Source: Amycolatopsis cihanbeyliensis (GTDB lineage Bacteria > Actinomycetota > Actinomycetes > Mycobacteriales > Pseudonocardiaceae). Taken from it: DNA of 64,000 nucleotides. The DNA lies in the NCBI RefSeq assembly GCF_006715045.1, contig NZ_VFML01000001.1:3874501-3938500 (forward strand), in the 5' to 3' direction. This document shows positions 8,032 through 15,540 of this stretch, piece by piece (position 1 is the first letter of the stretch; the number at the start of each line of letters is the position of its first letter). Position numbers and translations under genes: made by a program. The notes under the pieces were generated by a model that made no database searches, was not told the origin of the DNA, and worked only from the letters and a program-made list of their open reading frames with translations.

Positions 8032-8574
8032 TCACCTCCTTTCCTCACCGGCCAACGACAGCGCGTCGAGGTACGGGCCGAGCCGCTGCCGCAGGGTGGC
8101 GAGCCCTCGCGCGGTCTGGCTCTTCACCGTGCCAGGGGAGCAGCGCAGCGCGGCCGCGGTCTCCTCGACGCTGAGGTCGTCCCAGTACCGCAGCACCAGC
8201 ACCGCCCGCTGCCGGGGCGGCACGGCGGCCAGCGCGGAACGCAGCAGCATCCGCTGCTCGTGGTCCCGCTCCGCGGTCGCCGGCGGCACCGCGGTCTCGA
8301 CGTGCTCGCCGACCAGCCGCTCCCGCCACCGCCACAGCCTCCGGTTCTCGGCGAGGAAGGTACGCACCACGACGCGCCGCGCGTAGGCGTCCAGCGCGTC
8401 GCGGCGGGAAAGGCGAGGCCAGGCCAGGTACAGCCGCAGGAGTGCCGCCTGCGTGATGTCCTCCGCCCGGTGCCAGTCACCGCACAGCAAGTACGCCGTC
8501 GAGCGCAACGAGTGCACTCGAGCGGCGAAGTACTGGCTGAACTCGCCGTCGTACGGCGTGGTGGAACGGGGCAC
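8032..8574 (-). CDS. SigE-family ECF RNA polymerase sigma factor
   Basis: A 180-residue ECF sigma factor starting at GTG 8574, only 2 bases after the stop of the upstream gene. Sigma2 is at about 10-75 (YFAARVHSLRSTAYLLCGDWHRAEDITQ and ARRVVVRTFL), and sigma4 at about 108-165 with SVEETAAALRCSPGTVKSQTARGLATLR as the DNA-binding helix-turn-helix. These are hallmarks of the SigE family (TIGR02983 type) of actinobacteria, often tied to envelope stress. The gene sits between a secreted Pro-rich protein and a membrane protein that probably acts as its anti-sigma factor, so all three may form one signalling unit. Confidence 0.9.
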   Translation of the reverse strand: MPRSTTPYDGEFSQYFAARVHSLRSTAYLLCGDWHRAEDITQAALLRLYLAWPRLSRRDALDAYARRVVVRTFLAENRRLWRWRERLVGEHVETAVPPATAERDHEQRMLLRSALAAVPPRQRAVLVLRYWDDLSVEETAAALRCSPGTVKSQTARGLATLRQRLGPYLDALSLAGEERR

Positions 8575-8576
8575 CG

Positions 8577-8918
8577 CTAGGGGTGCCCGCCCGCCGGGAT
8601 GTCCACCGGCACCTGGGCCTCGGGCCGGGGGGCTTGCGGGGGCTGCGACACCGGCGATGGCGTGACCGCGGGCGAGTTGGGGGCGACGGTCGGCTCCTGG
8701 CTGGGCGTGACCGCGGGCGGGCTGGGCGCGACGGTCGGCTCCTGGCTGGGCGTGACCGGGGGAGTGGAGACGACAGGCTCCTGGGCGGGGGTGGCCTCGA
8801 CCGGGTTCCGCGCGGCGGGCTGCTCATCCGGAGCGGTATCCGCGCCCGCGACCAGCGGGATGCCGACCCCCAGGCCGAGCACCGCGGCGAAGCCGGACAG
8901 CACGAGACGAGTACGCAT
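8577..8918 (-). CDS. Secreted Pro/Thr-rich protein with tandem repeats, first gene of the sigma operon
   Basis: ATG 8918 follows AGGGAGAGCT, giving 113 residues with a signal peptide (MRTRLVLSGFAAVLGLGVGIPLVAG, cut near 26). The mature chain is low-complexity: a 15-residue unit (TPSQEPTVAPSPPAV and TPSQEPTVAPNSPAV) appears twice in tandem, mirrored by a 42-bp DNA repeat at about 8689-8772. There are no cysteines and no anchor. It is the promoter-proximal gene of the operon with the sigma and anti-sigma genes, so it could be a periplasmic modulator or simply a wall-spanning spacer protein. I do not recognise a family. Confidence 0.7.
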   Translation of the reverse strand: MRTRLVLSGFAAVLGLGVGIPLVAGADTAPDEQPAARNPVEATPAQEPVVSTPPVTPSQEPTVAPSPPAVTPSQEPTVAPNSPAVTPSPVSQPPQAPRPEAQVPVDIPAGGHP

Positions 8919-8936
8919 AGCTCTCCCTGTTCGTGG

Positions 8937-9105
8937 ACACTGTGTGGACAAGGTGTGAACACTGTGTGGATACCGCCACCGGTCGGCGGCACCACTGCCG
9001 TTACTCATGCGCCGGACCCGCCCGCGGGTTGCACCGAGTTTCCCGCGATCTCGCCGGGGAGAACTCCACAGGGTGTGGTCGGAGTTGTCCACAGGCTGTG
9101 GAGAA
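8937..9105. promoter_or_regulatory. Divergent promoter region with DnaA-box-like 9-mers and a 12-bp direct repeat
   Basis: The 243-bp gap between the divergent operon (start 8918) and the XRE gene (start 9162) holds two copies of ACACTGTGTGGA (8937-8948 and 8959-8970, 22 bp apart). It has exact matches to the actinobacterial DnaA box TTGTCCACA at 8943-8951 (minus strand) and 9085-9093 (plus strand), and one-mismatch versions at 8965-8973 and 9097-9105. The last two on the right form a palindrome TCCACA-GGC-TGTGGA. A third exact box lies inside the XRE gene (9392-9400). DnaA binding is inference; an operator for the XRE protein is an alternative. Confidence 0.5.
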
Positions 9106-9161
9106 CCAGGGGGTGGCCGCACCGCGTCAATCGATCGCCGATCGGTACTAGTATCGAGTCC

Positions 9162-9425
9162 ATGGTGCGAGTCCCGTTGACCGACCAGGAACGCGAGCGC
9201 GGCCTGCGGCTGGGTGCGGTCCTACGCGAGGCGCGCGGCAAGCGGAGCATGGTCGAGGTCGCGGACCAGGCGGGGATCTCGGTGGAGACCCTGCGCAAGA
9301 TCGAGACCGGTCGCATCCCGACGCCCGCCTTCTTCACCGTCGCCGCGGTGGCCGACGCGGTCGGCCTGCCCCTGGACGGCCTGCGCTCGGCTGTGGACAA
9401 CCAGGGGGCCGTACTGGCGCCCTGA
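9162..9425 (+). CDS. Small XRE-family helix-turn-helix regulator
   Basis: An 87-residue protein that is essentially only a Cro/C1 helix-turn-helix domain (RLGAVLREARGKRSMVEVADQAGISVETLRKIETGRIPTP). The first usable start is ATG 9162; GTG 9165 is also possible. A TAGTAT -10-like hexamer sits 7 bases upstream (9149-9154), so the transcript may be nearly leaderless. It diverges from the sigma operon across a region with repeated TGTGGA motifs, which it might bind. An exact DnaA-box 9-mer lies in its own coding sequence at 9392-9400. Targets are unknown. Confidence 0.8.
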   Translation: MVRVPLTDQERERGLRLGAVLREARGKRSMVEVADQAGISVETLRKIETGRIPTPAFFTVAAVADAVGLPLDGLRSAVDNQGAVLAP

Positions 9426-9514
9426 TCCGGTATCTGTCCAAAAGTCGGGTGCGCCGGTAAAGAACCGCCAACGATGGCTGTCCGGTGGTTCTGAACTGGG
9501 CTACGTTGCCTGGC

Positions 9515-10801
9515 ATGTCGAGCGACGTTGGGCACGATGAGGTGGCCGTCCCGGTGGGCTGGCGGGCGCGCCTGCGCCAGATCGGTCCGGGAATCATGGC
9601 CGCGGCCACCGGTGTGGGCGCGGGGGACCTGGTGGCCACGATGGTCGCCGGGTCGCGGTTCGGGTACACCCTGCTCTGGGCGGTGCTCGTCGGCGCCATA
9701 TTCAAGATCGCCCTCGCCGAGGCGGTCGGCCGCTGGCATCTGACCTCCGGCAGGACGCTGCTGTCCGGCTGGCGCACGCTCGGCAAGTGGGTGCTGGTCT
9801 ACTTCGGCGCCTACGCCGTGGTCTGGGGGTTCGTCTACGGCGCCACGGCAATGTCCGCGTCCGGGCTGCCGCTGAACGCGCTTTTCCCCGCGATCTCGGT
9901 GCGGTACTGGGCGATGCTCTGCGGGGTGCTGGGCTTCCTGCTGGTCTGGTTCGGCCGCTACACGCTGATCGAGAAGGTGATGACGGCATTCGTCGGCATC
10001 ATGTTCGTGACCGTGGTCGGCACGGCCGTGCTGGTCGCGCCGAACCTGCTGGACGCGGCGGGCGGGTTCGTGCCCCGGTTGCCGGAAGGCTCCTTCGTGT
10101 ACGTGCTCGGCCTGGTCGGCGGGGTCGGCGGCACGATCACCATGGCCGCCTACGGCTACTGGACGATGGCCAAGGGCTGGCGCTCCTCGCGGTGGCTGTC
10201 GATGATGCGGCTGGACAACACGGTCGGCTACGTCACCACCGGGATCTTCGTGGTCGCCATGCTGATCGTCGGGTCCGAGCTGCTGCTGGGGCGAGGCATC
10301 GTGGACGGCGACGAGGGTCTGCTCATGCTCGGCGGCATCCTGGCGGCCGACTACGGCGAGTGGGCGCGGATCCCGTTCCTGATCGGCTTCTTCGCGGTGA
10401 CCTTCAGCTCGCTGATCGGTGTCTGGAACGGGGTGAGCCTGCTGTTCGCCGACTGGTGGCGTACCTGGCGGCTGCCCGCGAGCGCGCCGGAGGAGTCGCC
10501 TGCGGACTACGACCGTAAAGCGGGCGTGCGCAGCACGGTCTACCGCGGATACGTGCTGTGGCTGACCTTCCCGCCGATGGCGCTGCTGTTCCTCGACCGG
10601 CCGTTCCAGCTCACCGTGGCGTACGGGGTGCTCGGCGCGCTGTTCATGCCCTTCCTCGCCGGCACCCTGCTGGTGCTGCTGAACTCGCGCAGGCTCGGCC
10701 CGGAGGGCCGCTCCCGCTGGCTGTCCAACGGGCTGCTCACCGTCTGCCTGGTGATGTTCGGCTACCTCGCCGTCGACAGGCTGATCGGCCTGTTCAGCTA
10801 G
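9515..10801 (+). CDS. Nramp-related divalent metal transporter with altered metal-site motifs
   Basis: The 428-residue protein (ATG 9515; the in-frame 9485 start has no support) has about 11 membrane segments and the GPG start of Nramp transporters (IGPGIMAAATG). The canonical TM1 DPGN metal motif is replaced by GAGD (residues 33-38 read GVGAGD), and the TM6 MPH motif by MAAYG (Met210 onward). Changes of this kind occur in Nramp-related magnesium transporters, whose site accepts hydrated Mg2+, so transport of Mg2+ rather than Mn2+/Fe2+ is possible. That substrate idea is inference. The gene is monocistronic and convergent with the LLM oxidoreductase gene, 33 bp apart. Confidence 0.82.
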   Translation: MSSDVGHDEVAVPVGWRARLRQIGPGIMAAATGVGAGDLVATMVAGSRFGYTLLWAVLVGAIFKIALAEAVGRWHLTSGRTLLSGWRTLGKWVLVYFGAYAVVWGFVYGATAMSASGLPLNALFPAISVRYWAMLCGVLGFLLVWFGRYTLIEKVMTAFVGIMFVTVVGTAVLVAPNLLDAAGGFVPRLPEGSFVYVLGLVGGVGGTITMAAYGYWTMAKGWRSSRWLSMMRLDNTVGYVTTGIFVVAMLIVGSELLLGRGIVDGDEGLLMLGGILAADYGEWARIPFLIGFFAVTFSSLIGVWNGVSLLFADWWRTWRLPASAPEESPADYDRKAGVRSTVYRGYVLWLTFPPMALLFLDRPFQLTVAYGVLGALFMPFLAGTLLVLLNSRRLGPEGRSRWLSNGLLTVCLVMFGYLAVDRLIGLFS

Positions 10802-10834
10802 CGGAGGAGAGTGGGCACCGCCCGAACGGAAGGT

Positions 10835-11716
10835 TCACCGCAGCAGTTCGATGACCGGGGCGAAGTCGGTCATACTCGGCTCCAGCACGGTGAGGTAGCT
10901 GAAGCCGAACCGCTCGCGCGCGGCCCGCAGTTGCTCGGCCATCTGCTCCGGGGTACCGGCCAGCGCGGTGGGCACCTCCTCGAGCTGCCGCATGCTGAGG
11001 TTCGGCATATCGGCGGACAGCCGCTCCAATGCCTCGCGGCGGTCCCGTCCCGGCACGACCCGGAAGACGATGATGTTGAACTCGACCTCGGCCGCCCGCT
11101 CGCCCAGTGCCGCGCGGGCGAACTCGGTGCGCTCGGCGACCACCTCGGCCGGCGCGAACACCGGCGGCGCGACGTCGTTGCCCGCCACCGTCCCGGAGAA
11201 CCCGATCACGTCGGCGTGCCGCGCCGCCAGCCGCAGCACCCGATCGCCCTGGCCCGCGATCATCAGCGGCGGACCGGACGGTCGCGCGGGCCGCGGCCGG
11301 TGCTCCTCGGCGGCGAACATCCCGCGCAGCGCGGTGACGGTGCGTTCGAGATGGCCGACCCGCGCACCGCCGCCGGGGAACGGCAGGCCCGCCGACTCGA
11401 ACTCGGACCGGACGTAGCCCGCGCCGATGCCGAGCTCCAGCCTGCCCCCGACGAACTGGTCGGTACCTGCCACCTCGCGGGCCAGCAACGCGGGGTTGTA
11501 GAAACCGGCGTTCAGCACGTAGGTGCACAGCCGGACGCGTTCGGTGACCTCCGCGGCGAGCACCAGTGAGGGGAACGGCGGCGGCATCCCGAGGTGGTCG
11601 GCCACCCCGAGCACGTCGTAGCCGAGCTCCTCGGCCTTGCGGCACTTGTCCACCCACTCGGCGCGCGCGGCGGGGGCCAGCATGGTCACGCCGAAACGGA
11701 ACGGTCGCGCAGTCAT
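10835..11716 (-). CDS. LLM-class, probably F420-dependent, oxidoreductase
   Basis: ATG 11716 is selected because GGAGG lies 5-9 bases upstream and the luciferase-like fold begins there (RPFRFGVTMLAPAARAEWVDKCRKAEELGYD). The 293-residue product has the family's LATYVLNAGFYNP-like region (RLCTYVLNAGFYNPALLAREVAGTD), ELGIGAGY, PLMIAGQGDRVLRLAARHADVIGF and a C-terminal GTPEQMAEQLRA. These mark the TIGR03621-type F420-dependent group common in actinobacteria. It would carry out a hydride transfer using reduced F420 or flavin; the substrate is unknown. It has no operon partners. Confidence 0.88.
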   Translation of the reverse strand: MTARPFRFGVTMLAPAARAEWVDKCRKAEELGYDVLGVADHLGMPPPFPSLVLAAEVTERVRLCTYVLNAGFYNPALLAREVAGTDQFVGGRLELGIGAGYVRSEFESAGLPFPGGGARVGHLERTVTALRGMFAAEEHRPRPARPSGPPLMIAGQGDRVLRLAARHADVIGFSGTVAGNDVAPPVFAPAEVVAERTEFARAALGERAAEVEFNIIVFRVVPGRDRREALERLSADMPNLSMRQLEEVPTALAGTPEQMAEQLRAARERFGFSYLTVLEPSMTDFAPVIELLR

Positions 11717-11828
11717 GCCTCCTGCATACACGCCCCCGCTGGGGCAGGGAGCCCGAGGTCCGCTCGGACCTGTGCTGACGAGTGGATGAACGCGCGCCGG
11801 GCGGGTCGCGCGTTTCCAGACAGGCACG

Positions 11829-11860
11829 GAGTGACCCGCCCCACCCGGAACGGGTCACTC
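11829..11860 (-). terminator. Hairpin downstream of pckG
   Basis: A 10-bp perfect inverted repeat (GAGTGACCCG / CGGGTCACTC, 11829-11838 and 11851-11860) with a 12-base loop lies 8 bases beyond the pckG stop on the minus strand. Confidence 0.65.
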
Positions 11861-11868
11861 CCAGCTGG

Positions 11869-13692
11869 TCAGGCGAGGCGCTGCTTGAGGGCGGCCAGCT
11901 CGTCGTGCATGGTGGACGGCACCTTGTCGCCGATCTTGGCGAACCACTCCTCGATCATCGGGATCTCCTGGCGCCACTCGTCCACGTCGACGGTGAGCGC
12001 TTCCTCGATGTCCTCCCGCGGCTCCTTGACCCCGTCCAGGTCCAGGTCGTCCGCGGTGGGCACGAAGCCGATCGGCGTCTCGGTGGCGCTCGCGGTGCCC
12101 TCGATCCGCTCGATGATCCACTTCAGCACGCGGGAGTTCTCGCCGAATCCCGGCCACAGGATGCGCCGGTCGTCCCCGCGACGGAACCAGTTCACGTAGT
12201 AGATCTTCGGCAGCTTGGCGCCGTCGGCGTTCTTGCCGAGCTGCACCCAGTGGTTGAAGTAGTCACCGGCGTGATAGCCGATGAACGGCAGCATCGCCAT
12301 CGGGTCCCGGCGCACCTCGCCGACCTTGCCCGCGGCGGCCGCGGTCTTCTCCGAGGACATGGTGGTGCCCATGAACACCCCGTGCTGCCAGTCCCGTGCC
12401 TCGTTCACCAGCGGCACGGTGGTGGCGCGGCGGCCGCCGAACAGGATCGCCGAGATCGGCACGCCCTTCGGGTCGTCCCACTCCGGCGCCAGGATCGGGC
12501 ACTGCGACATCGGTGTGCAGTACCGCGAGTTCGGGTGCGCGGCGGGCTCGTCGGAGTCCGGGGTCCAGTCCCGCTTCTTCCAGGAGGTCGCGTGCGCGGG
12601 CTCGCCCTCCATGCCTTCCCACCACACGTCGCCATCATCGGTGAGCGCGACGTTGGTGAACACCGAGTTGCCCTGGTCGATGGTGCGCATCGCGTTCGGG
12701 TTGGTGTGCCAGTTGGTGCCCGGCGCGACGCCGAAGAACCCGGCCTCCGGGTTCACCGCGTAGAGCCTGCCGTCCTCGCCGAACCGCATCCAGGCGATGT
12801 CGTCGCCGAGGGTCTCCACCCGCCAGCCGGGGACGGTCGGTTGCAGCATCGCCAGGTTGGTCTTGCCGCAGGCGCTGGGGAAGGCCGCGGCGATGTAGTA
12901 GGCCTTGTTCTCCGGGGAGATCAGCTTGAGGATCAGCATGTGCTCGGCGAGCCAGCCCTCGTCCCTTGCCATCACCGAGGCGATCCGCAGCGAGTAGCAC
13001 TTCTTGCCGAGCAGCGAGTTGCCACCGTAGCCGGAGCCGTAGCTCCAGATCATCCGCTCCTCGGGGAAGTGCGTGATGTACTTCGTGTCGTTGCACGGCC
13101 ACGGCACGTCCTGCTCGCCCGGCTCCAGCGGCGCACCGACCGAGTGCAGTGCGGGCACGAACTCGCGCTCGTTGCCGTCGTCGTCGACGAACTTCTCCAG
13201 CGCCGCCGCGCCCATCCGGGTCATCACCCGCATCGAGGCGACCACGTAGGCGAAGTCGGTGATCTCGATCCCCAGCTTCGGCTTGTCGTCCCCGAGCGGC
13301 CCCATGCAGAACGGGATGACGTACATCGTCCGACCACGCATGCAGCCCCGGTAGAGCTCGGTCATGGTCGCCTTCATCTCGTCCGGGTGCATCCAGTTGT
13401 TGGTCGGGCCGGCGTCGGCCTCGTCCTGCGAACAGATGAAGGTGCGCTCCTCGACCCGCGCCACGTCGGTCGGGTCGGAGGCCGCCCAGTACGAGTTGGG
13501 CTTCGACTTCAGCGGCACGAACGTCCCGGCTTCGACGAGTTCGGCGTTGAGGCGCGCGGCTTCAGCCTCGGAGCCGTCCACCCACACCACTCGGTCGGGG
13601 GTGGTCAGCTCAGCGACCTCCCGGACCCACGACAGCACGCGGCTGTGCGTGGTCGGCGCGCTGCTCAGTCCGGGGATGGCTACTGCAGTCAT
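11869..13692 (-). CDS. pckG: Phosphoenolpyruvate carboxykinase (GTP)
   Basis: A 607-residue protein starting at ATG 13692 after AGGAGAAGAG. It has the full GTP-type PEPCK signature: [13 protein letters not shown]-loop at 271-282, GDDIAWMRF at 296-304, and R/K/H substrate-site stretches such as NCAGG-like [25 protein letters not shown] around 201-225. It converts oxaloacetate and GTP to phosphoenolpyruvate, CO2 and GDP with Mn2+, the first step of gluconeogenesis from organic acids. It is monocistronic, with a long leader containing a strong hairpin and a terminator at its end. Length matches the usual 600-620 residues. Confidence 0.98.
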   Translation of the reverse strand: MTAVAIPGLSSAPTTHSRVLSWVREVAELTTPDRVVWVDGSEAEAARLNAELVEAGTFVPLKSKPNSYWAASDPTDVARVEERTFICSQDEADAGPTNNWMHPDEMKATMTELYRGCMRGRTMYVIPFCMGPLGDDKPKLGIEITDFAYVVASMRVMTRMGAAALEKFVDDDGNEREFVPALHSVGAPLEPGEQDVPWPCNDTKYITHFPEERMIWSYGSGYGGNSLLGKKCYSLRIASVMARDEGWLAEHMLILKLISPENKAYYIAAAFPSACGKTNLAMLQPTVPGWRVETLGDDIAWMRFGEDGRLYAVNPEAGFFGVAPGTNWHTNPNAMRTIDQGNSVFTNVALTDDGDVWWEGMEGEPAHATSWKKRDWTPDSDEPAAHPNSRYCTPMSQCPILAPEWDDPKGVPISAILFGGRRATTVPLVNEARDWQHGVFMGTTMSSEKTAAAAGKVGEVRRDPMAMLPFIGYHAGDYFNHWVQLGKNADGAKLPKIYYVNWFRRGDDRRILWPGFGENSRVLKWIIERIEGTASATETPIGFVPTADDLDLDGVKEPREDIEEALTVDVDEWRQEIPMIEEWFAKIGDKVPSTMHDELAALKQRLA

Positions 13693-13717
13693 CTCTTCTC
13701 CTGACTCCGACGAACAA

Positions 13718-13753
13718 GAGCCCACGCCGAACTCGCGAGTTCGGAGCGGGCTC
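13718..13753 (-). promoter_or_regulatory. Leader hairpin upstream of pckG
   Basis: In the pckG 5' leader a perfect 16-bp palindrome (CGAACTCGCGAGTTCG, 13728-13743) is enclosed by GAGCCC/GGGCTC arms (13718-13723 and 13748-13753). On the transcript it is followed by UUGUUCG, 26 bases before the start codon. It could be an attenuator or stability element; this is structural inference. About 40 bp further upstream is a second inverted repeat, CACCGG-CCGGA-CCGGTG (13781-13797), which may be an operator. Confidence 0.45.
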
Positions 13754-13948
13754 CTTTGCCGGCGACCGAATGGCTTCGCACACCGGCCGGACCGGTGTAC
13801 GTGATTTTGGGGATTCCATGAGAGTAGCCGGGTGACTGACCAGTAACCGAGCCCTGACCTGTCGGTTCTCTCACAAGAACGATCAGGGAATCGATTCAGA
13901 TGTCGCTGGATCGGCGGAGCGGGCGAAATCTTCCGGCCGATACACGGA
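13754..13948. other. Upstream region of pckG, no gene seen
   Basis: Together with the leader hairpin and the terminator at 13949, this makes a 327-bp gene-free gap between pckG and the DUF6802-like gene. Apart from the palindrome at 13781-13797 I see no conserved ORF; short frames here lack ribosome sites. Confidence 0.5.
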
Positions 13949-13979
13949 CGGGTCCGGCACGAAAGCCGTGCCGGACCCG
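13949..13979 (-). terminator. Terminator of the DUF6802-like gene
   Basis: A perfect 12-bp inverted repeat (CGGGTCCGGCAC at 13949-13960 and complement at 13968-13979) with a 7-base loop lies 40 bases beyond the stop of the minus-strand gene ending at 14020. Confidence 0.7.
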
Positions 13980-14019
13980 CGTGGTTTGTCCGATCCGGGG
14001 AGTGCCCGGAGGGGCAGGT

Positions 14020-14727
14020 TCAGTTCTGGCTGATCCACTGGCCGGTGGCCGAGTCGATCCGGGCCACGCCCTCGACGGGCTGCTGGCCGCCGCCCCAGGC
14101 GGCGTCGCTCGCGGCATCGGACTCGCCCGCCGCGCGGCCGGCGCCCTCCACCTCGGTCCACTGCCCGTCGCCGGTGTGCTCGTAGGTGGTCGACTCGCCG
14201 CTCTCGTCGATCACGACCGCGACATCGGCATCGCCGTCGCCGTCCACATCGGTGAACCCGATCGTGTTGCCCGACTCGTCCTGCACCACCGCGGTGTCGT
14301 TCACGCCGTCCTGGTTGGTGTCGACCGTGGCAGGCCCCACCTCGACCTCGCCATCCGGCATATCCGCGGTCATCCCGCCGTCCGAGCCGGTCTGGGTGTC
14401 GGTGTCCGTGCCGCCGGGGTCGCCGGTGTCACCGGGCTCGACCGACACCCAGTCACCGCTGGTCTCGTCGTACGCCGCGTGGGTGACGAGGTTGCCGTCC
14501 GCGTCGAGCTGGACGTACTCGTCGGCGTCCCCGTCGCTGTCGACATCCACGAACGCTTGGACGCTGCCGTCCTCCCGCTCGATCAGCGCGGTGTCGTCGA
14601 CGCCGTCCTCGTTGATGTCGAAGTTGACGTCGGCCGTGTAGTCCTCACCCTCCACGGTGACGGTCATCTCGTCCGGGGTGCCAGTGGTGTCAGCGGTGTC
14701 GGTTCCGCCGCTCTCATCGACCCACAC
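14020..14727 (-). CDS. Acidic protein with two repeated Asp-rich calcium-binding-like units (DUF6802-like)
   Basis: The frame opens at GTG 14793, but GTG 14727 has a better site (GAGGGGGAG, 6 bases upstream) and starts VWVDESGG; the choice is uncertain. The ~235-residue product is very acidic and has no signal peptide. Two repeats of about 45 residues are visible, each with a dockerin/EF-loop-like DxNxDGxxD (DINEDGVDDTALIERE; DTNQDGVNDTAVVQDE) followed by DVDxDGDADxxV. These Asp patterns suggest Ca2+ binding. Actinobacterial proteins of this kind are grouped as DUF6802; no function is known. It is monocistronic, with a clear terminator. Confidence 0.75.
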   Translation of the reverse strand: MWVDESGGTDTADTTGTPDEMTVTVEGEDYTADVNFDINEDGVDDTALIEREDGSVQAFVDVDSDGDADEYVQLDADGNLVTHAAYDETSGDWVSVEPGDTGDPGGTDTDTQTGSDGGMTADMPDGEVEVGPATVDTNQDGVNDTAVVQDESGNTIGFTDVDGDGDADVAVVIDESGESTTYEHTGDGQWTEVEGAGRAAGESDAASDAAWGGGQQPVEGVARIDSATGQWISQN

Positions 14728-15012
14728 AGGGAACTCCCCCTCGTATCGCCGGCTCACGCCGGAGCTCGGTGCCTGTTCCTGAACGCGCGGCACGACCGGC
14801 TCGGCCTGGCTCGGGCTCGGTCACGATCGTCACCTTCGCAGCTCGTGCGCCCGGCCCCGCCACTCGTGGGCTTCGCCGCGCGCGTTCTCCCACTCCCCGC
14901 AAGCACCTGTCTCCGGTTCGGGAACAGGGTCTCGGGGGCTGGTGTTCTCGCTAGTGAGACTCACCGTATGCCGCTTCGGTTCCACCACACAACAGGCGGG
15001 TCCGGCCGTCAC

Positions 15013-15540
15013 TCAACTCGGCATCCCACCGGCTCCGAGCAGCGCACACCAGCGGTCGGTCTCGTTCATCAGTAGCAGCCGGTAGCGCCGCTGTGGCGGC
15101 TCCCCGCCCTGCGGGTCGCCCCGGGTCACGTCCAGCCAGAAGGCGACGTCCCGCCCGGACTCCATCGCGGGTTCCTCGCTCAACGTGACCTCGACCCGCT
15201 GTTCGGTGAACTCGCGGATGGCGTACTGCCCGTCCGACTCACCCAGCGAGCAACTCAGCGCGACCAGCGCCTCGGGGTCGCGCTCGTTCACCGCCGTGAC
15301 GTAGGAGGCCGCGAACTGCCGTGGATCCTGGGAGGGGCCGTCCTCGCCGGACAGCACGAGCACCAGGGTGAGCGCCCCGCCGCCGAGCAGCAGCACGGCG
15401 CCGACGACCAGGCCGACGATCAGCCCGGTATTGCGCTTCCTCGGTGGGTACCCGTACGGCTCCTGTCCCGGGTACGGGTAGCCGTGCCCCCGCTGCTGGT
15501 AGTGGTTGCCGTACGGCCCCTGCTGCGGCGGGTAGCTCAC
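15013..15540 (-). CDS. Membrane protein with Tyr/Pro/Gly-rich N-terminus (DUF4878-like)
   Basis: A 175-residue protein whose start ATG 15540 overlaps the stop of the dynamin gene (ATGA), so it is translationally coupled to it. Residues 1-36 are a cytoplasmic tail rich in Gly, Tyr, Pro and Gln; 38-62 form one membrane helix (NTGLIVGLVVGAVLLLGGGALTLVLVL). The outer domain (about 70-175) has the fold pattern of actinobacterial Rv0361/DUF4878-type proteins (FAASYVTAVNERDPEALVALSC) with Cys near both ends. As last gene of the dynamin operon it may serve as a membrane partner, which is inference. Confidence 0.75.
   Translation of the reverse strand: MSYPPQQGPYGNHYQQRGHGYPYPGQEPYGYPPRKRNTGLIVGLVVGAVLLLGGGALTLVLVLSGEDGPSQDPRQFAASYVTAVNERDPEALVALSCSLGESDGQYAIREFTEQRVEVTLSEEPAMESGRDVAFWLDVTRGDPQGGEPPQRRYRLLLMNETDRWCALLGAGGMPS

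Noticed and set aside
8577..8918. Extending the secreted Pro-rich protein to the upstream in-frame start at 9122
   Set aside because: The extension is Arg-rich, crosses the divergent promoter and would bury a textbook signal peptide; the ribosome site before 8918 is good.
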